Assembly: GCF_032854445.1 (NCBI RefSeq)
Contig: NC_088300.1
Coordinates: forward strand, 57,326,984 to 57,390,983
DNA from: Liolophura sinensis
Lineage: Eukaryota > Mollusca > Polyplacophora > Chitonida > Chitonidae
Direction of reading: 5' to 3'
Length of the DNA: 64,000 nucleotides
Part shown: piece after piece, positions 48,955 through 61,885 of the stretch
Position numbering within the stretch: the stretch's first letter is position 1
Layout of the letters: each line of letters begins with the position of its first letter
Notes under the pieces: model-generated
The model's input: the letters and a program-made list of their open reading frames with translations, nothing else
The model's database searches: none
What the model was told of the DNA's origin: nothing
Position numbers and translations under genes: made by a program

Positions 48955-50600
48955 TACAAACCAAGTGAAATGTAGGGATATGTATGGGATAGAATGAGAA
49001 TAAAGAACGGATGGGTGGGTGGAGCACTTGTCGGAGTCACATGCAAGGGTATTGTCAAAAACCATCTGTTCAAGTAAAGAAGGTAAATAATGACAGAGTT
49101 GCATTCACACGTGACGCTGTGATGTGTGGGGTTGACATAGTGATATATTGCCGCCTCCAGGCCCGCGATATTACTTCATAAATACAGCCTGTGGATACAG
49201 GGATACACGCTTCATCATTTACCACGACTAATCATTTCTCAACAGGTGTAAAAAAAATCAGCCATCCGTGTCCAAACTCTGAATTATCGGTTATTCGTAC
49301 AGATAGATCAACGGGTTTGTAATAAAAATATCATTTGGCAATAAATTAGGCCATAGCTACTTCGAATATGGCACCTAATTTCTCAGTTTCAAAACGGTCG
49401 GCGTGCCTATCGATGTGGAGGTGTTAAGAGCATCTGCTTTCCGCCGCTCCCCCAAACCCCTGGCTGTGACCCTCAGGCCGTCATTTATATAATTAATTCT
49501 TATCCCTTTTCTATATTATTGGCTTTAGCGGCCAATAACGAGTATTAATGATAGGTGTTATCTGTAGCAGAAATACACCCTTTGTCGTCAGGAAAATTGA
49601 CCAGAATCCTTGAATGGTAAAGGAAAACTTCCACACAGACTCATTCTAAAGATCAAAACTCGGATGGGCCATTATTTATTTGTTTAATTGATCAATGTTT
49701 AATGCAGCTCTCAAAGATTATTTCAGACCGCGCACTGTCAAGTTTATGGATTGGAATATAGTCAGTCGGTAGACAACCACTCACTTTGACTACGTACTTG
49801 ACAAATCTCCTTAAAACGGCAACCAGGACAATGAGAGCTAGACTATGGCATCATTAAACTTTAGATTTTGTCTTCATTGTAATCCCTTTGATTTAACAGG
49901 TAACTGTGAGAATTATTCCGATTTACTGAATTCTCTCAGAAATGTAAATGTGCTGTCTGTGTTTTTTTTTTTTTTTGCAATATTCTTCAACCTGGAATAT
50001 ATTAGCAGGTTAACGTGTATTTATTGCCCAAAATGCTGCCGTTTTGCAGCCCTTTTTTTTGGTCGCCTAATCTCCCCGCACTAATGTCGACCTGTCGTCC
50101 CATGACGTGAGATTTACTGGCGTAATCCGATTAGAATTGATGCAAACAGACACGACCATGACAGTATTTGCAGATAAAGATATAGAAAGGCGATGAACAG
50201 CGGACAGGAGGGAATAGCTAACGCTTGACACACAAAAAAACATTGCAATACTTTCTGAAAAAGCTTCAATCACAAAAGGAAAAAAAAGCAATCGCAGTTT
50301 GATTGTGACAGTGGTGTGAATGGGCTGTGGTATCCGGGTTGGTAATGTGACGATCAGTCCCAGCAGTCACACTTATAAGGCGACATGGACAGTCTCTGGC
50401 AAATAAAAGACCAGTGTAGTGCATGGCGTGGGAACAGTCTCTGGAGGAATGGTTATAGCCCGTTATAGCATACCCGCCAGACACCCTTAACCGAATCAAC
50501 AAATCGTGATTCAAAGGCCTATTACCAAGTACAAAGACAAATGTAAGGCTGAAGAAATTTCACACCAATGTTTGCTGCATATATTTGCAGACTGAGCGCC
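48955..50600 (+). repeat. Dispersed repeat family D, copy 1
   Basis: Shares two strongly conserved blocks with 54215-55385 (same strand) and with 58045-60627 and 60828-63525 (opposite strand). One is at about 49060-49320 ('ccgcctccaggcccgcgata'), the other at about 50075-50520 ('cagacacccttaaccgaatc'). A short SINE-tail relic lies at about 49673-49722. ORFs in the second block are not open over the same span in all copies. Confidence 0.85.
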
Positions 50601-50679
50601 ATTATTTTCAGAATTATTGATCCTATATCATAGCCAGGAGACGGCCTGGTAAATTCGGGTAGGGAAGCGAAACATGTGG

Positions 50680-51145
50680 TTATAGTCCATTTCTTTTAGA
50701 GAATCGCCTATATTCAGCTGTCTCTAAAATCAGTCATATTCGCTACCAAAATTGCCTTTAGCCTGTGACAAGTGACCCAAGCTAATGATTTCAAATATGG
50801 CAGTGTCAGAAAAAGAGTTTACAGTAGAGCCGACAGCAGTTCGGGTAAATGGTGTCACCCTCCTTCAAAATATGTTGTTCAAACTCCTCCCAATACCCAG
50901 CATACCACTTGCTTTTAATAATTATGACGTCACCCGAGGCAATTGGTTGTTGTGGTCGAAACTTAGCTTTTGGACTTTAATTTCATTTTCCTAGCAAGAA
51001 TATGAACTTCAAACTTATCCACATGTAGAGCTTGTGTAGTTAGGTGTCGCTGACTGAAAGCAATCTTGGTAGCTAGTGTGACTGATTTTACAGAAAGCTG
51101 AATATGGCCGACTCTCTAAAAGAGATGGAGTATAGTACTTGTGAC
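50680..51145. mobile_element. Inverted-repeat (foldback/MITE-like) element
   Basis: 50683-50762 is an imperfect reverse complement of about 51056-51142. Shared core: 'ctctaaaatcagtcat' against 'gtgactgattttacag', and 'ttcttttagagaatcgcc' against 'ggccgactctctaaaaga'. About 290 bp lie between the arms. The 70-codon ORF in the loop has no recognisable domain. Confidence 0.7.
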
Positions 51146-52029
51146 CGCATAGTGTAAAACTTGAGTAGTAACGATTGACACTATTCATGTACATGCTTAA
51201 GTAGAACTACGTCAAAATGCAGACATTCTCGTACAATTTATTACGTGTCACTGGTCTAGCATTCCCCGTGTGAATAATCAAACTAAAAGAGCGTTGCTGT
51301 AAAGCTAGGTTATAAGGTGTGATATTTGATGACGGAAGGAAATACGTTGGTTCTTATGAAGGTAAGCACAGGCGCACGTGTGTAGAGATGATGAAGTGAG
51401 AGCTACCAGTCTGCTCATACATGAAAATGTGTGGATGCCAGTACCGTTGGTTTGTGACGGGTAGCACTTGATTCACGTCAGCCGCTGATCAGGGCTCCTA
51501 GGGCCATCTCACACCCAGACGTCGTGCCCTGAATCTGGAGACAGAGCTGTAAATGTTTCATCTGTAGACAGAAGGGAAGGAAAGTTTGATGTTGATTTGC
51601 GCTCCCGTAGAGCGGCTCGCCTTTAGTTTATATGAGGCAGGTGTACCCATAAGCGCAGGACCATAGCGTGCTGACCTGTACTCACCGTAGCCCTCGCATG
51701 AGACCCGCTGACAGAAGATCGTAGGCCTACGAGAGCCCTCGCCACAATCTGAGACATTTAAAATAAAACCCTTGTGGTGCTGATAAATATTTCATGTTAA
51801 AATGAAAATAATGGATTGGCCAAATGCGAATTTTATCGCATCGCCTACCTGATAGATTCCCCAGCTATTCCCCAGACATTAACAGACATCATGTCAAACA
51901 CATTCGTATCCACAGACTTAATATAAGTTATTAACTTTAGGTGGAAACTTTCCACGCTATTTCATTTTATTATAAAGGAAGCAAAGATTTCACAATCAAA
52001 TTTGTCAGCAAATATTTATAAAGCGTTTG
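51146..52029. other. No gene supported
   Basis: Slightly GC-richer around 51370-51760, with one good minus-strand donor (gctacg|gtgagt at about 51690), but no exon with a clear frame could be defined. Confidence 0.35.
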
Positions 52030-52033
52030 ATTT

Positions 52034-52069
<36 letters not shown>

Positions 52070-52145
52070 TTTGATTGGTGTTTTACGCCGTACTGAAGAA
52101 TATTTCACTTATATGACGGCGGCCAGCAATATGATGGGAGGGAAC
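52030..52145 (-). mobile_element. SINE 3' end, reverse orientation
   Basis: A long (ATTT)n tract runs into 'ttgattggtgttttacgccg' and 'gacggcggccagcaatatga'. It lies 26 bases from an opposite-facing full SINE. Confidence 0.85.
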
Positions 52146-52171
52146 TTAGCCGTCATCTGATAATGGAAATA

Positions 52172-52431
52172 GGGGCCTCCGTAGCCGAGGGGGTTAGCAT
52201 GCCAGCGTGGCACTGACACAGGAGCCTCTCAAAAATGTGGTTGCTGTGAGTTCAAGTCCAGCTCATCCTGGCTTCCTCTCCTGCCGTACGTGGAAAGGTA
52301 TCTCAGCAACCTCGCATGGTTGTGGGTATCCTCTGGGCTCTTCCCGGTTTCCTCCCACCATAATGCTGGCCGCCGTTTTATAAGTGAAATATTCTTGAGT
52401 GAGGCGTAAAATATAAATCAAATAAATAAAT
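52172..52431 (+). mobile_element. tRNA-derived SINE, full length, 'ggggcctc' head
   Basis: Head 'ggggcctccgtagccgaggg' followed by 'ggttagcatgccagcg', B box 'gtgagttcaagtcc', standard body and (AAAT)n tail. The short direct repeat 'gaaata' flanks it. Confidence 0.9.
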
Positions 52432-52984
52432 GAAATAAGTTTGCATATTTTCTAAGACCAACTAAGATCAACAAAAAATGGGTAATTTTCCCGCGGAATG
52501 GCGTCTCGGATCCAAGCCGAATTGACCAACCTATAGAGCTAAATATTGAAATTATGCTAGGCGTTTATATCTACGAAATGCAATATGTCAGGAATGGATA
52601 TTTCATTTCAATTCGTGGTTTGCAGCTAGTCGAGGAACTTGAATTGGAGAGACTATTGGGAAAACCAACGATCCTAAAAGAAAACAGAAAGATAAAATAT
52701 CCACTTGACAACAGTTTGGCACAAAGCCATCGTTGTGCCAGCATAGAAAGTTGTTTAAACTCATGAATTCCTTAAATTAATGGACAATTATCATAGAATC
52801 TTCCTAACATTACACTATGCTTGTTTTTTTTGTTTTTTTTTTAACCCTGGATTCTGGATGAGAAGTAGTGCTCTTCATGTCTGTAAAGCATATTTCTTCA
52901 AGATGACAGACACTATTTTTCCCCTTAAACTGCAGCAATTCTAACCAATAAGATATGTGCGCGAGTTGACGTAGATAATAAACT
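52432..52984. other. No gene seen
   Basis: The 70-codon ORF at 52554-52766 has no recognisable features. Confidence 0.45.
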
Positions 52985-53520
52985 GACGTTGATGACGTCA
53001 CGTGTCCTTTCCATGACGTACGCACGGCAGCCTAAATCCCGCTTGCGGAGCTGCTAGGAAACCCACACACGATGATGCTGAAATCACACCACAGCTAAAG
53101 CGAATTGTGTAAATTTCACTGTGAATATCAATATTGATTTCACACGAAACGCAAATCGAACGTAAGTGCCGGTTGTTTTTTTCATGAACGTAACTTGTTC
53201 CTAGCTGGAAGCCCGTCAGGATAGCTGCGAGCTACTCACTGAGTCTACTCTCTAATGAATTACCATGCTCCGGCATTCCACCGGGTTTTTACTCATTTTT
53301 CCTAGTCACTTGTCCCATTTGTAATCGAGATGCACGAAAACGTCTTTACGCTGCAAGGCGGTTTGCCGATTCGACTGTCACAAAAACAAGAGAATATTTC
53401 AATTTAACTTTTCATCATCCAAGTTTATAGGATTGTACCTTGTTTTTTCGCCACGTGGCCCTGTCAAGCTGTAAAGTATTCCTTCTCTGTTCACAGTTCT
53501 AGTTATCTGATAGTTTAATG
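52985..53520 (+). repeat. Dispersed repeat family C, copy 2
   Basis: Close match to 47570-48120, about 5.4 kb away. Followed at 54215 by a D copy in the same order as copy 1. Confidence 0.85.
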
Positions 53521-54214
53521 TTGGCTAAACAGGCCAATTAGAATATTTGTGTTTAAATGCATATTCAACACTGTCCATTCATATTAAAATATAAAGAGTG
53601 ATTAATTGTTATTCACATATTTGGCAAATTTAAGTTAAAACTCGCAAAACCCTGCAGTTCAAAAATATTAAGTATTTTACACAGGTGGCTGTGCAAACGT
53701 GCTTTTGATGCTTATTAGGTTTAAGTTATACTAGATACTTGAGGTTTTTACAAAGTCAAGTTGTTACAACAATCTACACTTTTATGTTTTAACGATGTTA
53801 ACGTTCTCCTGAAACGGCGTCTACCCGTACTATATTGCTGTTTTGACAGTATGTTGCATTATTTAAATAGCTATAAGGCGTATGATGGTTATTTTTTTAG
53901 TCTTATTGACTCTTACGGAACGAATCTTATGTGATTTGCATATTGTTTTGGTTGATTTTGAACCATTTTATTTGTAAGAATGTTGTCATAGCTGCTGTCA
54001 GTTTTATTTTTTATTTCTTCAGCGTTTGCCCGACAACACGTTCACAGGCTGATATTCGGCCATTTATAGCTTCTCACCATAAGACAGGCAAAATGTAATC
54101 ACGTTTAGCTCTTATTCTACACGCTGGTGTTCTTCAGATCATAATATTTAAGGTCCTACTGTATATTCAAAGATTGTTACAATGATATACAAACACAGGT
54201 ATATTTACTACAGA
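53521..54214. other. No gene seen
   Basis: AT-rich spacer between repeats C and D. Confidence 0.5.
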
Positions 54215-55385
54215 TAAAGAGGGGATATATTGGGGATATAAAAAGGATGGGTTTGCCAGGGGGTGGACTAAAGTCTTGCGGTGATTACATGGAAAAGCAT
54301 TGTCAAAAACCATCTGTTCAAGTATAGAATTTAAATAATGACAGATTTGCATTCAGACACGATGCTGTGATGTGAGTGGCTGACTCAATGATATATGGCC
54401 GCCTCCAGGCCCGCGATATATTACTCCATACATACAGCGTGTGGCTGAGGACGGTACGCTGGCATCCCAGGGATACACACTTCATCATTTACCACGACCA
54501 ATCATTTCTCAACAGATGTAAAATATCAACGATCCGCGTCCAAACTCTGAGTTATCGGTTATTCGCAAAGACAGATCAGTGATCAATATTATTTGGTGAT
54601 AAATTAGACCATAGACAGCATCTACTTTCGGTCGGTAATCAAGTGTATTTCAGATAACCTATAAACGGTTTTTAGGCCGGGAAATGTAGATAGAGGCAGT
54701 AGAGCATCAACACCGTTTGCTATTTACCAATAGGTGTTAGATTTAACCATCTTTAAAATTGAGGTTCTATTTTCATTGTCACCAGATTGGTTTAACAGGT
54801 CACAGGAATACCTGGTTAATTAGCAGGTAAATACGCCAGTATTTCCAGAAATGGAGATGATTTGTTGGCTTTTTTAGGTGGTTTAATCTGTAAGCTTACT
54901 AATGTCGACCTGTCGTCTTGTGATGTGAGTTTTATTTGCGCAATCCGATTGAAAATTGATCTTTGTGCTAACAGACATGACCGAGGCAGTATTAGTAGGT
55001 AAGAATTTAGCAAAGCAATGTACAGCGGACAGGTGGGAATAGCTGACGCTTAACACATAAAAAAAAACATGGCTTCGAGTATATATCCAAAAAACTCGTA
55101 TCCCCAAAAAAGAAAGAAATCGCAGTTTGAAGCTGACAATGGCGTCAGTCCGGACAGTCACACTTGTAAGCTTAGAGAGAGACATGGACAATCTCTGCCC
55201 CCAAAGCGGACCAGTGTAGCTCTGGTGTGGTGACTGTCTCCGAAGGAACGGTTATAACTCGTCGCGAGATACCTGCCACACATCCTTAACAAGATCAACA
55301 AATCGTTATTCAAACGCCTATTTCCAAATACAAAAACAAATGTTAGGCTGAAGCAATTCAATCCAATGTGTTAAGAGCGAAACGG
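54215..55385 (+). repeat. Dispersed repeat family D, copy 2 (shorter)
   Basis: Carries both conserved blocks (54300-54580 and 54900-55330) with a shorter middle than copy 1. Confidence 0.85.
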
Positions 55386-55429
55386 TTAAACACAGACTAT
55401 TTGTGGATGCACTTACACGACAGTCCCCA

Positions 55430-56135
55430 GTATTCACTCATTTCACCAACATTAATCTATCAGACAAGTGTAACTTCAAACAGAACACATGGAAAAAAAG
55501 CACGTTACAGTGCAATGAATTTGGATGATGAAAGGTGAAATATTTCCTTGCTTTTTGTTGCCGTCAAAGTGAAAAAGATTTTGCGCATCGTGGTTGCAAA
55601 TGTATGGGAGCTGATAGAGGGACCTTCCACAACCTCGCTGCCTTGTTACCTCATTACCTCCAGCCTTCTAATACAGGGCGAGGTAGTGAGGTGGCCATCC
55701 GGCTACTTCGTTGCCTCACTTCGCGTTCTCACTGCCTCGTCTTGCATTGGAAAGTTCGGAGTAACGAAGTAGCAATGGGGCAGCGGTATGAGGGAATTGA
55801 ATGAAAATCCTGCGGAATACAAAAGCAAGGTAATTCATTAGAGAGTATGTACGGTAAGTACCTCGCAGCCTTCCAGATGGAAGCCCATTAGGTTCGTAAA
55901 AAACAATATGCACCTTCGTTGGCCTACTGTAAGAGTTTCATTTAAAGCAATGTTGAAATTTATATTGAAATATGCAAAATTTGTTTTAGTTGATGCTGTG
56001 ATATTTCAGCATCATCACGTGTGTTTCCTGACAGCCATTCGTCACGCCGTCACTCTTGGCACAACGTCCCGTCATGGAAAGAACGTGTGACCTCATCAAC
56101 TACGTCAGCGCGTTCGAGCCAGGGAACCCATGTTG
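55430..56135 (-). repeat. Dispersed repeat family C, copy 3, inverted, with an insertion
   Basis: Its reverse complement follows copies 1 and 2. An extra stretch of about 140 bp near 55620-55780 contains 'ctacttcgtt' and 'aacgaagtag' as an inverted pair. ORFs at 55535-56296 fall within or across it. Confidence 0.75.
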
Positions 56136-56689
56136 ATGGTTACATTAGCTGCAGTGTACAGAGCAAAGCAATGTCTGTTGGATTAAAGTTATACGTTCTA
56201 CAGATTGTAATAACTCTACTTCTCTTCCACAACCTAAATTATCTCTGGCATAAGATTCTTGAATATCGACAGTTAAAGGCCACAAAATTGCCCTGAAGTA
56301 AATGTGCTGTGTCACATTGATAAAAAAATTGCAAACAGTAGAATGTTGTGAGATGGTGCAGATTGTAGGACAATTGTCCAAGTAGACCTAAATAATTCAG
56401 CAGAAAATCAAATATCGCTGCGAGTTAACTGAAATATGAACGCCTACCAAGGTGTTCCTGAGTTCAAATATCTTTCCTCGTGGCTTTGTGATAAAATGTT
56501 CGAAACATGGTGTGTTTTTTTTATTCATCGATTTTGTCCATGATCTCTCGAATATCCTCGTCAAGATGAAAACTTAATTTACGCGTAAATAAACTTTATC
56601 CATTGCCAACATACGCCATGCATACGGACGGAATACATGGTAAATACTTGTGGACAGTGTATACCTGGCCCCTTTCCATTGTTTTAATG
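56136..56689. other. No gene seen
   Basis: Nothing recognisable. Confidence 0.5.
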
Positions 56690-56865
56690 TAAGCCATGGC
56701 TTGGCGGTGTATAATTCGCTCTACTATTTAAGCATTGTACATGAACAGTTGCAGTGATACCCTAACCAAGGTAAATTGACAGGAGGCCGTATTTCACCAG
56801 ATATATACGTATAACCATTTGCCAACCATCACACTATCGTCGCAGGTCTGGTTTTACTTTTTATG
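56690..56865 (-). repeat. Dispersed repeat family B, copy 3, inverted
   Basis: Reverse complement carries 'ggtgaaatacggcctcctg' and 'gcgacgatagtgtgatgg', as in copy 2. Confidence 0.75.
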
Positions 56866-58044
56866 TTTTAGTCTTTCTGTATTTAGCTATACGGTTTGTT
56901 GAAAGAATGTAAATAACCATTTTCATCGTGTGGTAACTAAATTAACACGAATTCATTTCTCTCCTGTGTCCCAGTAGGAAAATAGAAAGGCTGTAAACTT
57001 AATAAGAGCATTGTAAAATAAAGACAGTCGATGTAAAATCACGTGCCTGGAAGTATTATAAATAATGGCTGTAATAGTGGCAAAGATCAAGTTTAAACGT
57101 TTTCCAAATTCTAAATAACTGTAAATTACAAACACATGTGAAAAGTTAAATGAATGTCCCCACGATGCTCAACAAAGATGATAAGTTGTTGCTTAGTTAA
57201 CGGTAAATGTCAGAGCCTGATATTTAATTGAGCAATTCTGGACACTATGAATCTTCATAGTGTTCACGAGTATGTTCAAAGGATATTTATTCACTTCTAA
57301 GTTTCTATCTGTATGACTGCATATGGACATGAAACCGGAACTGGGATTTAAGTTTGGTATCATTGTTAATTTAATTTTGTCCCACCAGATATTGGTGACG
57401 CTTGGATAAGGAAAAGCCAGCGACAATCTGAAACCTTAATTCAATCTATGTACATATACATGTATACATGTACATCTTGTTCCCACCCATACTGTGAAAA
57501 ATATATAGTCATGTTTCGTTTACTAGGGGAGTGCCCCGTGTGACCTTCCCATATCTTCATGTATAGGCCCATACTGTAGCTACATCATTAGCGACAATCT
57601 TTGTAACACTCCCATGTTTCCATATACACCTTTCTTTGTACAGTCATCTTTAACAACAGCTCCAGTGTCCCCAAAATTCTACATTGGCCCATACAAATTT
57701 ATCTACCTCCGGTAACATGTGTCTGATGACGGACGCGTGCTTATAGTGTTAAGTAGCCCTTATCTAAACGCACTTTATGTTTCTACAACATACGTTGTCG
57801 TGGTATTTAAAGGCTTATTTAACTAAGTGTGCTTCATGAAACCGACGCCTCAAGTGAGATTTGTCATATATACTTAAAATTACTCTAATGGAAGTCCTTA
57901 GCTATATCTATAATTTCTCATATCTTTCTGCAATACAAAAAAGGTTATATTAAGTCCCCTACAAGTTTCACTAAGTGTTATTATCATAACACAAGATCTG
58001 CGTTGAGTTCCTTGTCACTTTCCAGCTTCCAGAACGTTGCCAGT
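56866..58044. other. No gene seen
   Basis: AT-rich; only short ORFs without recognisable features. Confidence 0.5.
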
Positions 58045-58938
58045 ACAAGCTACGCGTGTGCCTATGTAAGTTACCCGGATGTACCAGAATGTACAGTGGC
58101 TATAATGCAGAATCAATACTTCCGAAAATAATGGCGCTTAGTCAGCAAACATACACGACTAACATTGAACTGAATTTCCTCCTTTTTATTTGGTAACAGA
58201 CGTTTGAATCGCGATTTGTTAATTCGGTTAAGGGTGTCTGGCGGATATGCCATGGCGGGTTATAACCATTCCCTCAGAGACCGTCCCCACACCCTGCACT
58301 ACACTGGTCTGCTGTGTGCCAGAGCTTGCCCATGTCTTCCTATAACCATACAAGTGTGACTGCCGGCATTGATCGTCACATTACCAACCCGGATACCACA
58401 GCCCATTCACGCCACTGTCGCAATCAAACTCCGATTGTTTTTTTCTTTCGAGGATACGACTTTTTCAAATATAAAGCCCGAGCAATGTTGTCTTATGTGT
58501 GAAGAGTCAGCTATTCCCCCAGTTATACTGCACATTGCCTTTGATCCTTATCTGCAAATACCGCCTCAATCACATCAATTCTAGACGGATTGCGCCAATA
58601 GAACTCACGTCACAGGATGACAGGTGACTATTAGTACGCTGAAATTAAGCGGCCGAAAAAGGATGATAACGACACACAAACCTGGTAAACATGTATAAAC
58701 ATGCAGGTAGAAGAACACTGAATGAGGAACCCCTTCTTGCTAGCTGAACACAGACTGCATCAACATATGTTACACCACTACACATGTGAAACAAAATGGC
58801 AAATCAGAGTATTTTCAGAGGGGATTTTTTTACCAGCCAACAAATCGTAAACATTTCCAGACATATATAGACACATTAACTTGCTTATATATTCCAGGTA
58901 AGAACACTAAATAAAGAACCTCTTCTTATATAGGAAGG

Positions 58939-59114
58939 TCCAGCTCATGCTGGCTTCCTCTCCGGCCGTACGTGGGAAGGTCTGTCACCAACCTGCGGAT
59001 GGTCGTGGGTTTCCCCCGGGCTTTGCCGGTTTCCTCTCTCCATAATGCTGGCCACCGTCGTATAAGTGAAATATTCTTGAGTAGGTCGTAAAACACCAAT
59101 CAAATAAATAAATT
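58939..59114 (+). mobile_element. 5'-truncated SINE with TSD, inside D copy 3
   Basis: Starts 'tccagctcatgctggc', just after where the B box would be. The flank 'tataggaagg' on the left is repeated nearly exactly after the tail. Confidence 0.85.
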
Positions 59115-59601
59115 TGTAGGAAGGCGGGACGCATGCAGATTACATTCACATTGGGAGAAACAAAACAGAATAAATCAGATTATACTTAAACTGGTCTGTT
59201 AAATCAAAACGTTGACAATGACAACAAAATCAAAAGTTTAATTTTTCTAAAATCTAGCTCTCATTGGTGATGTTGCCGCTTTCAGGAGGTTTGTCAGGTG
59301 CGTAGCAACGGGAGTTGGTTTTCTACTGGCAGTGTATTACGGTCACTAAACTTAACAGTACGCGGTCTGAAAGAAAATAATAGCTTGTTTAAGCTCTAAT
59401 CAAGTAAATAAATAAATATTGATGTTCAATCATTTCTGACAGAAATTATAATGGAGTGCTGGGATTTATGCATTTAACCGTCAATGATTCTGAAGAGCTT
59501 TTCTGACGGGTGCCTTCTACTATGTACAAAGCATCTGTTACTAACAATAGTGGCGGATATAAACTCTAGATGTGAAGATTAATGAAATTAATGACAAAAT
59601 G

Positions 59602-59859
59602 AGGGGCTCAGTTGGTTAGCGCACTAGCGCAGCGTGATGGCCCAGTAGTCTCTCACCAATGCGGTCGCTGTGTGTTCAAGTTCAGCTCATGCTGGCTTCC
59701 TCTCCGGCCGTACGTGGGAAGGTCTGTCACCAACCTGCGGATGGTCGTGGGTTTCCCCCAGGCTCTTCCCGGTTTCCCCCCACCATACTGCTGGCGGCCT
59801 TCGTATAAGTGAAATATTCTTGAGTACGGCGTAAAACACCGATCAAATAAATAAATAAA
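59602..59859 (+). mobile_element. tRNA-derived SINE, full length, inside D copy 3
   Basis: Head 'ggggctcagttggttagcgc', B-box region 'gtgtgttcaagttc', standard body and (AAAT)n tail. Interrupts the D sequence just beside 'gggtcacagcca'. Confidence 0.92.
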
Positions 59860-60627
59860 CGAAATTAGGGTCACAGCCAGGGAAAGCAGATGTTCTTAAC
59901 ACCTCCGCATCGTAAGGCACGCCGACAACCCTTTTGAAACTGAGAAATTAGAGGCCGTATATAAGTATCTATAGCCTGATTTATCGCGGAATAATATTTT
60001 CATTACAAGGCCACTGATCTCTGTCTGCAAATAACCGATAACTGAGAGTTTGGACGCGGATCGTTGATTTTTTTACATCTGTTGAGAAATGATTAGTCGT
60101 GGTAAATGATGAAGCGTGTATCCCTGAGATGCCTGCGTACAGTCCTCCGCCACACTCTGTATTTATGGAGTAATATCGCGGGCCTGGAGGCGGCCATATA
60201 TCACTGTGTCAGTCCCACACATCACAGAGTCACGTGTGAATGCAACTCTGTCATTATTTACCATCTATACTTGAACAGATATTTTTTAACATTACCGCTC
60301 GCATCCCTCCCCACCACACACACCACCCATACTCATTCTGTGCGCTACATATCTCATCAATACGCTTCGTCTGTACTGAAATGACTTGTTAGCGATGATA
60401 TGAATCGAAGACTGATGCCTTGAATGATACAAGAATGACACACTGATCTGGTCATGAACCAATATGTTTAATAGGCTTCGATGCCCTAGCGCATATAGAG
60501 GGGGAGAAGTCAGGAGATCTGAGATGAATCTCGGGTCGGGTCGTACAAAGACCAATTGTCTTCCCCCAGTATGATGTACATGACATTCACGTAGGAATGT
60601 TCGTGGTTTATGGGTTTCCCCTGGCAC

Positions 60628-60827
60628 NNNNNNNNNNNNNNNNNNNNNNNNNNNNNNNNNNNNNNNNNNNNNNNNNNNNNNNNNNNNNNNNNNNNNNNNN
60701 NNNNNNNNNNNNNNNNNNNNNNNNNNNNNNNNNNNNNNNNNNNNNNNNNNNNNNNNNNNNNNNNNNNNNNNNNNNNNNNNNNNNNNNNNNNNNNNNNNNN
60801 NNNNNNNNNNNNNNNNNNNNNNNNNNN
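60628..60827. other. Assembly gap, exactly 200 N
   Basis: A round-number placeholder joining two contigs. ORFs reported across it have no meaning. Confidence 0.99.
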
Positions 60828-61719
60828 ACAAGCTACGCGTGTGCCTATGTAAGTTACCCGGATGTACCAGAATGTACAGTGGCTATAATGCAGAATCAAT
60901 ACTTCCGAAAATAATGGCGCTTAGTCAGCAAACATACACGACTAACATTGAACTGAATTTCCTCCTTTTTATTTGGTAACAGACGTTTGAATCGCGATTT
61001 GTTAATTCGGTTAAGGGTGTCTGGCGGATATGCCATGGCGGGTTATAACCATTCCCTCAGAGACCGTCCCCACACCCTGCACTACACTGGTCTGCTGTGT
61101 GCCAGAGCTTGCCCATGTCTTCCTATAACCTTACAAGTGTGACTGCCGGCATTGATCGTCACATTACCAACCCGGATACCACAGCCCATTCACGCCATTG
61201 TCGCAATCAAACTCCGATTGTTTTTTTCTTTCGAGGATACGACTTTTTCAAATATAAAGCCCGAGCAATGTTGTCTTATGTGTAAAGCGTCAGCTATTCC
61301 CCCAGTTATACTGCACATTGCCTTTGATCCTTATCTGCAAATACCGCCTCAATCACATCAATTCTAGACGGATTGCGCCAATAGAACTCACGTCACAGGA
61401 TGACAGGTGACTATTAGTACGCTGAAATTAAGCGGCCGAAAAAGGATGATAACGACACACAAACCTGGTAAACATGTATAAACATGCAGGTAGAACACTG
61501 AATGAGGAACCCCTTCTTGCTAGGCTGAACACAGACTGCATCAACATATGTTACACCACTACACATGTGACACAAAATGGCAAATCAGAGTATTTTCAGA
61601 GGGGATTTTTTTACCAGCCAACAAATCGTAAACATTTCCAGACATATATAGACACATTAACCTGCTTATATATTCCAGGTAAGAACACTAAATAAAGAAC
61701 CTCTTCTTATATGGGAAGG

Positions 61720-61885
61720 TCCAGCTCATGCTGGCTTCCTCTCCGGCCGTACGTGGAAGGTCTGTCACCAGGTCGTGGGTTTCCCCCGGGCTTTGCCCGG
61801 TTTCCTCTCTCCATAATGCTGGCCACCGTCGTATAAATGAAATATTCTTGAGTACGTCGTAAAACACCAATCAAATAAATAAATT
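61720..61885 (+). mobile_element. 5'-truncated SINE, counterpart of 58939-59114
   Basis: Same insertion site and start point, with a short internal deletion after 'gtctgtcacca'. Confidence 0.85.

Larger units (their letters stand above)
58045..60627 (-). repeat. Dispersed repeat family D, copy 3; near-identical to 60828-63525
   Basis: Reverse-oriented D copy carrying two SINE insertions. Its first base matches the first base after the N gap and its last base the end of copy 4, so it probably represents the same locus. Small ORFs (58314-58584) are shared by both but diverge in D copies 1 and 2. Confidence 0.9.

Noticed and set aside
58314-58584. Small ORFs repeated at 61097-61367 as a duplicated gene
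   Set aside because: They lie in repeat D. Copies 1 and 2 of D do not keep the same open span, and the two intact copies are probably one locus assembled twice.
60292-60914. ORFs of 80-179 codons crossing the gap
   Set aside because: Mostly N; the open frame is an artefact.
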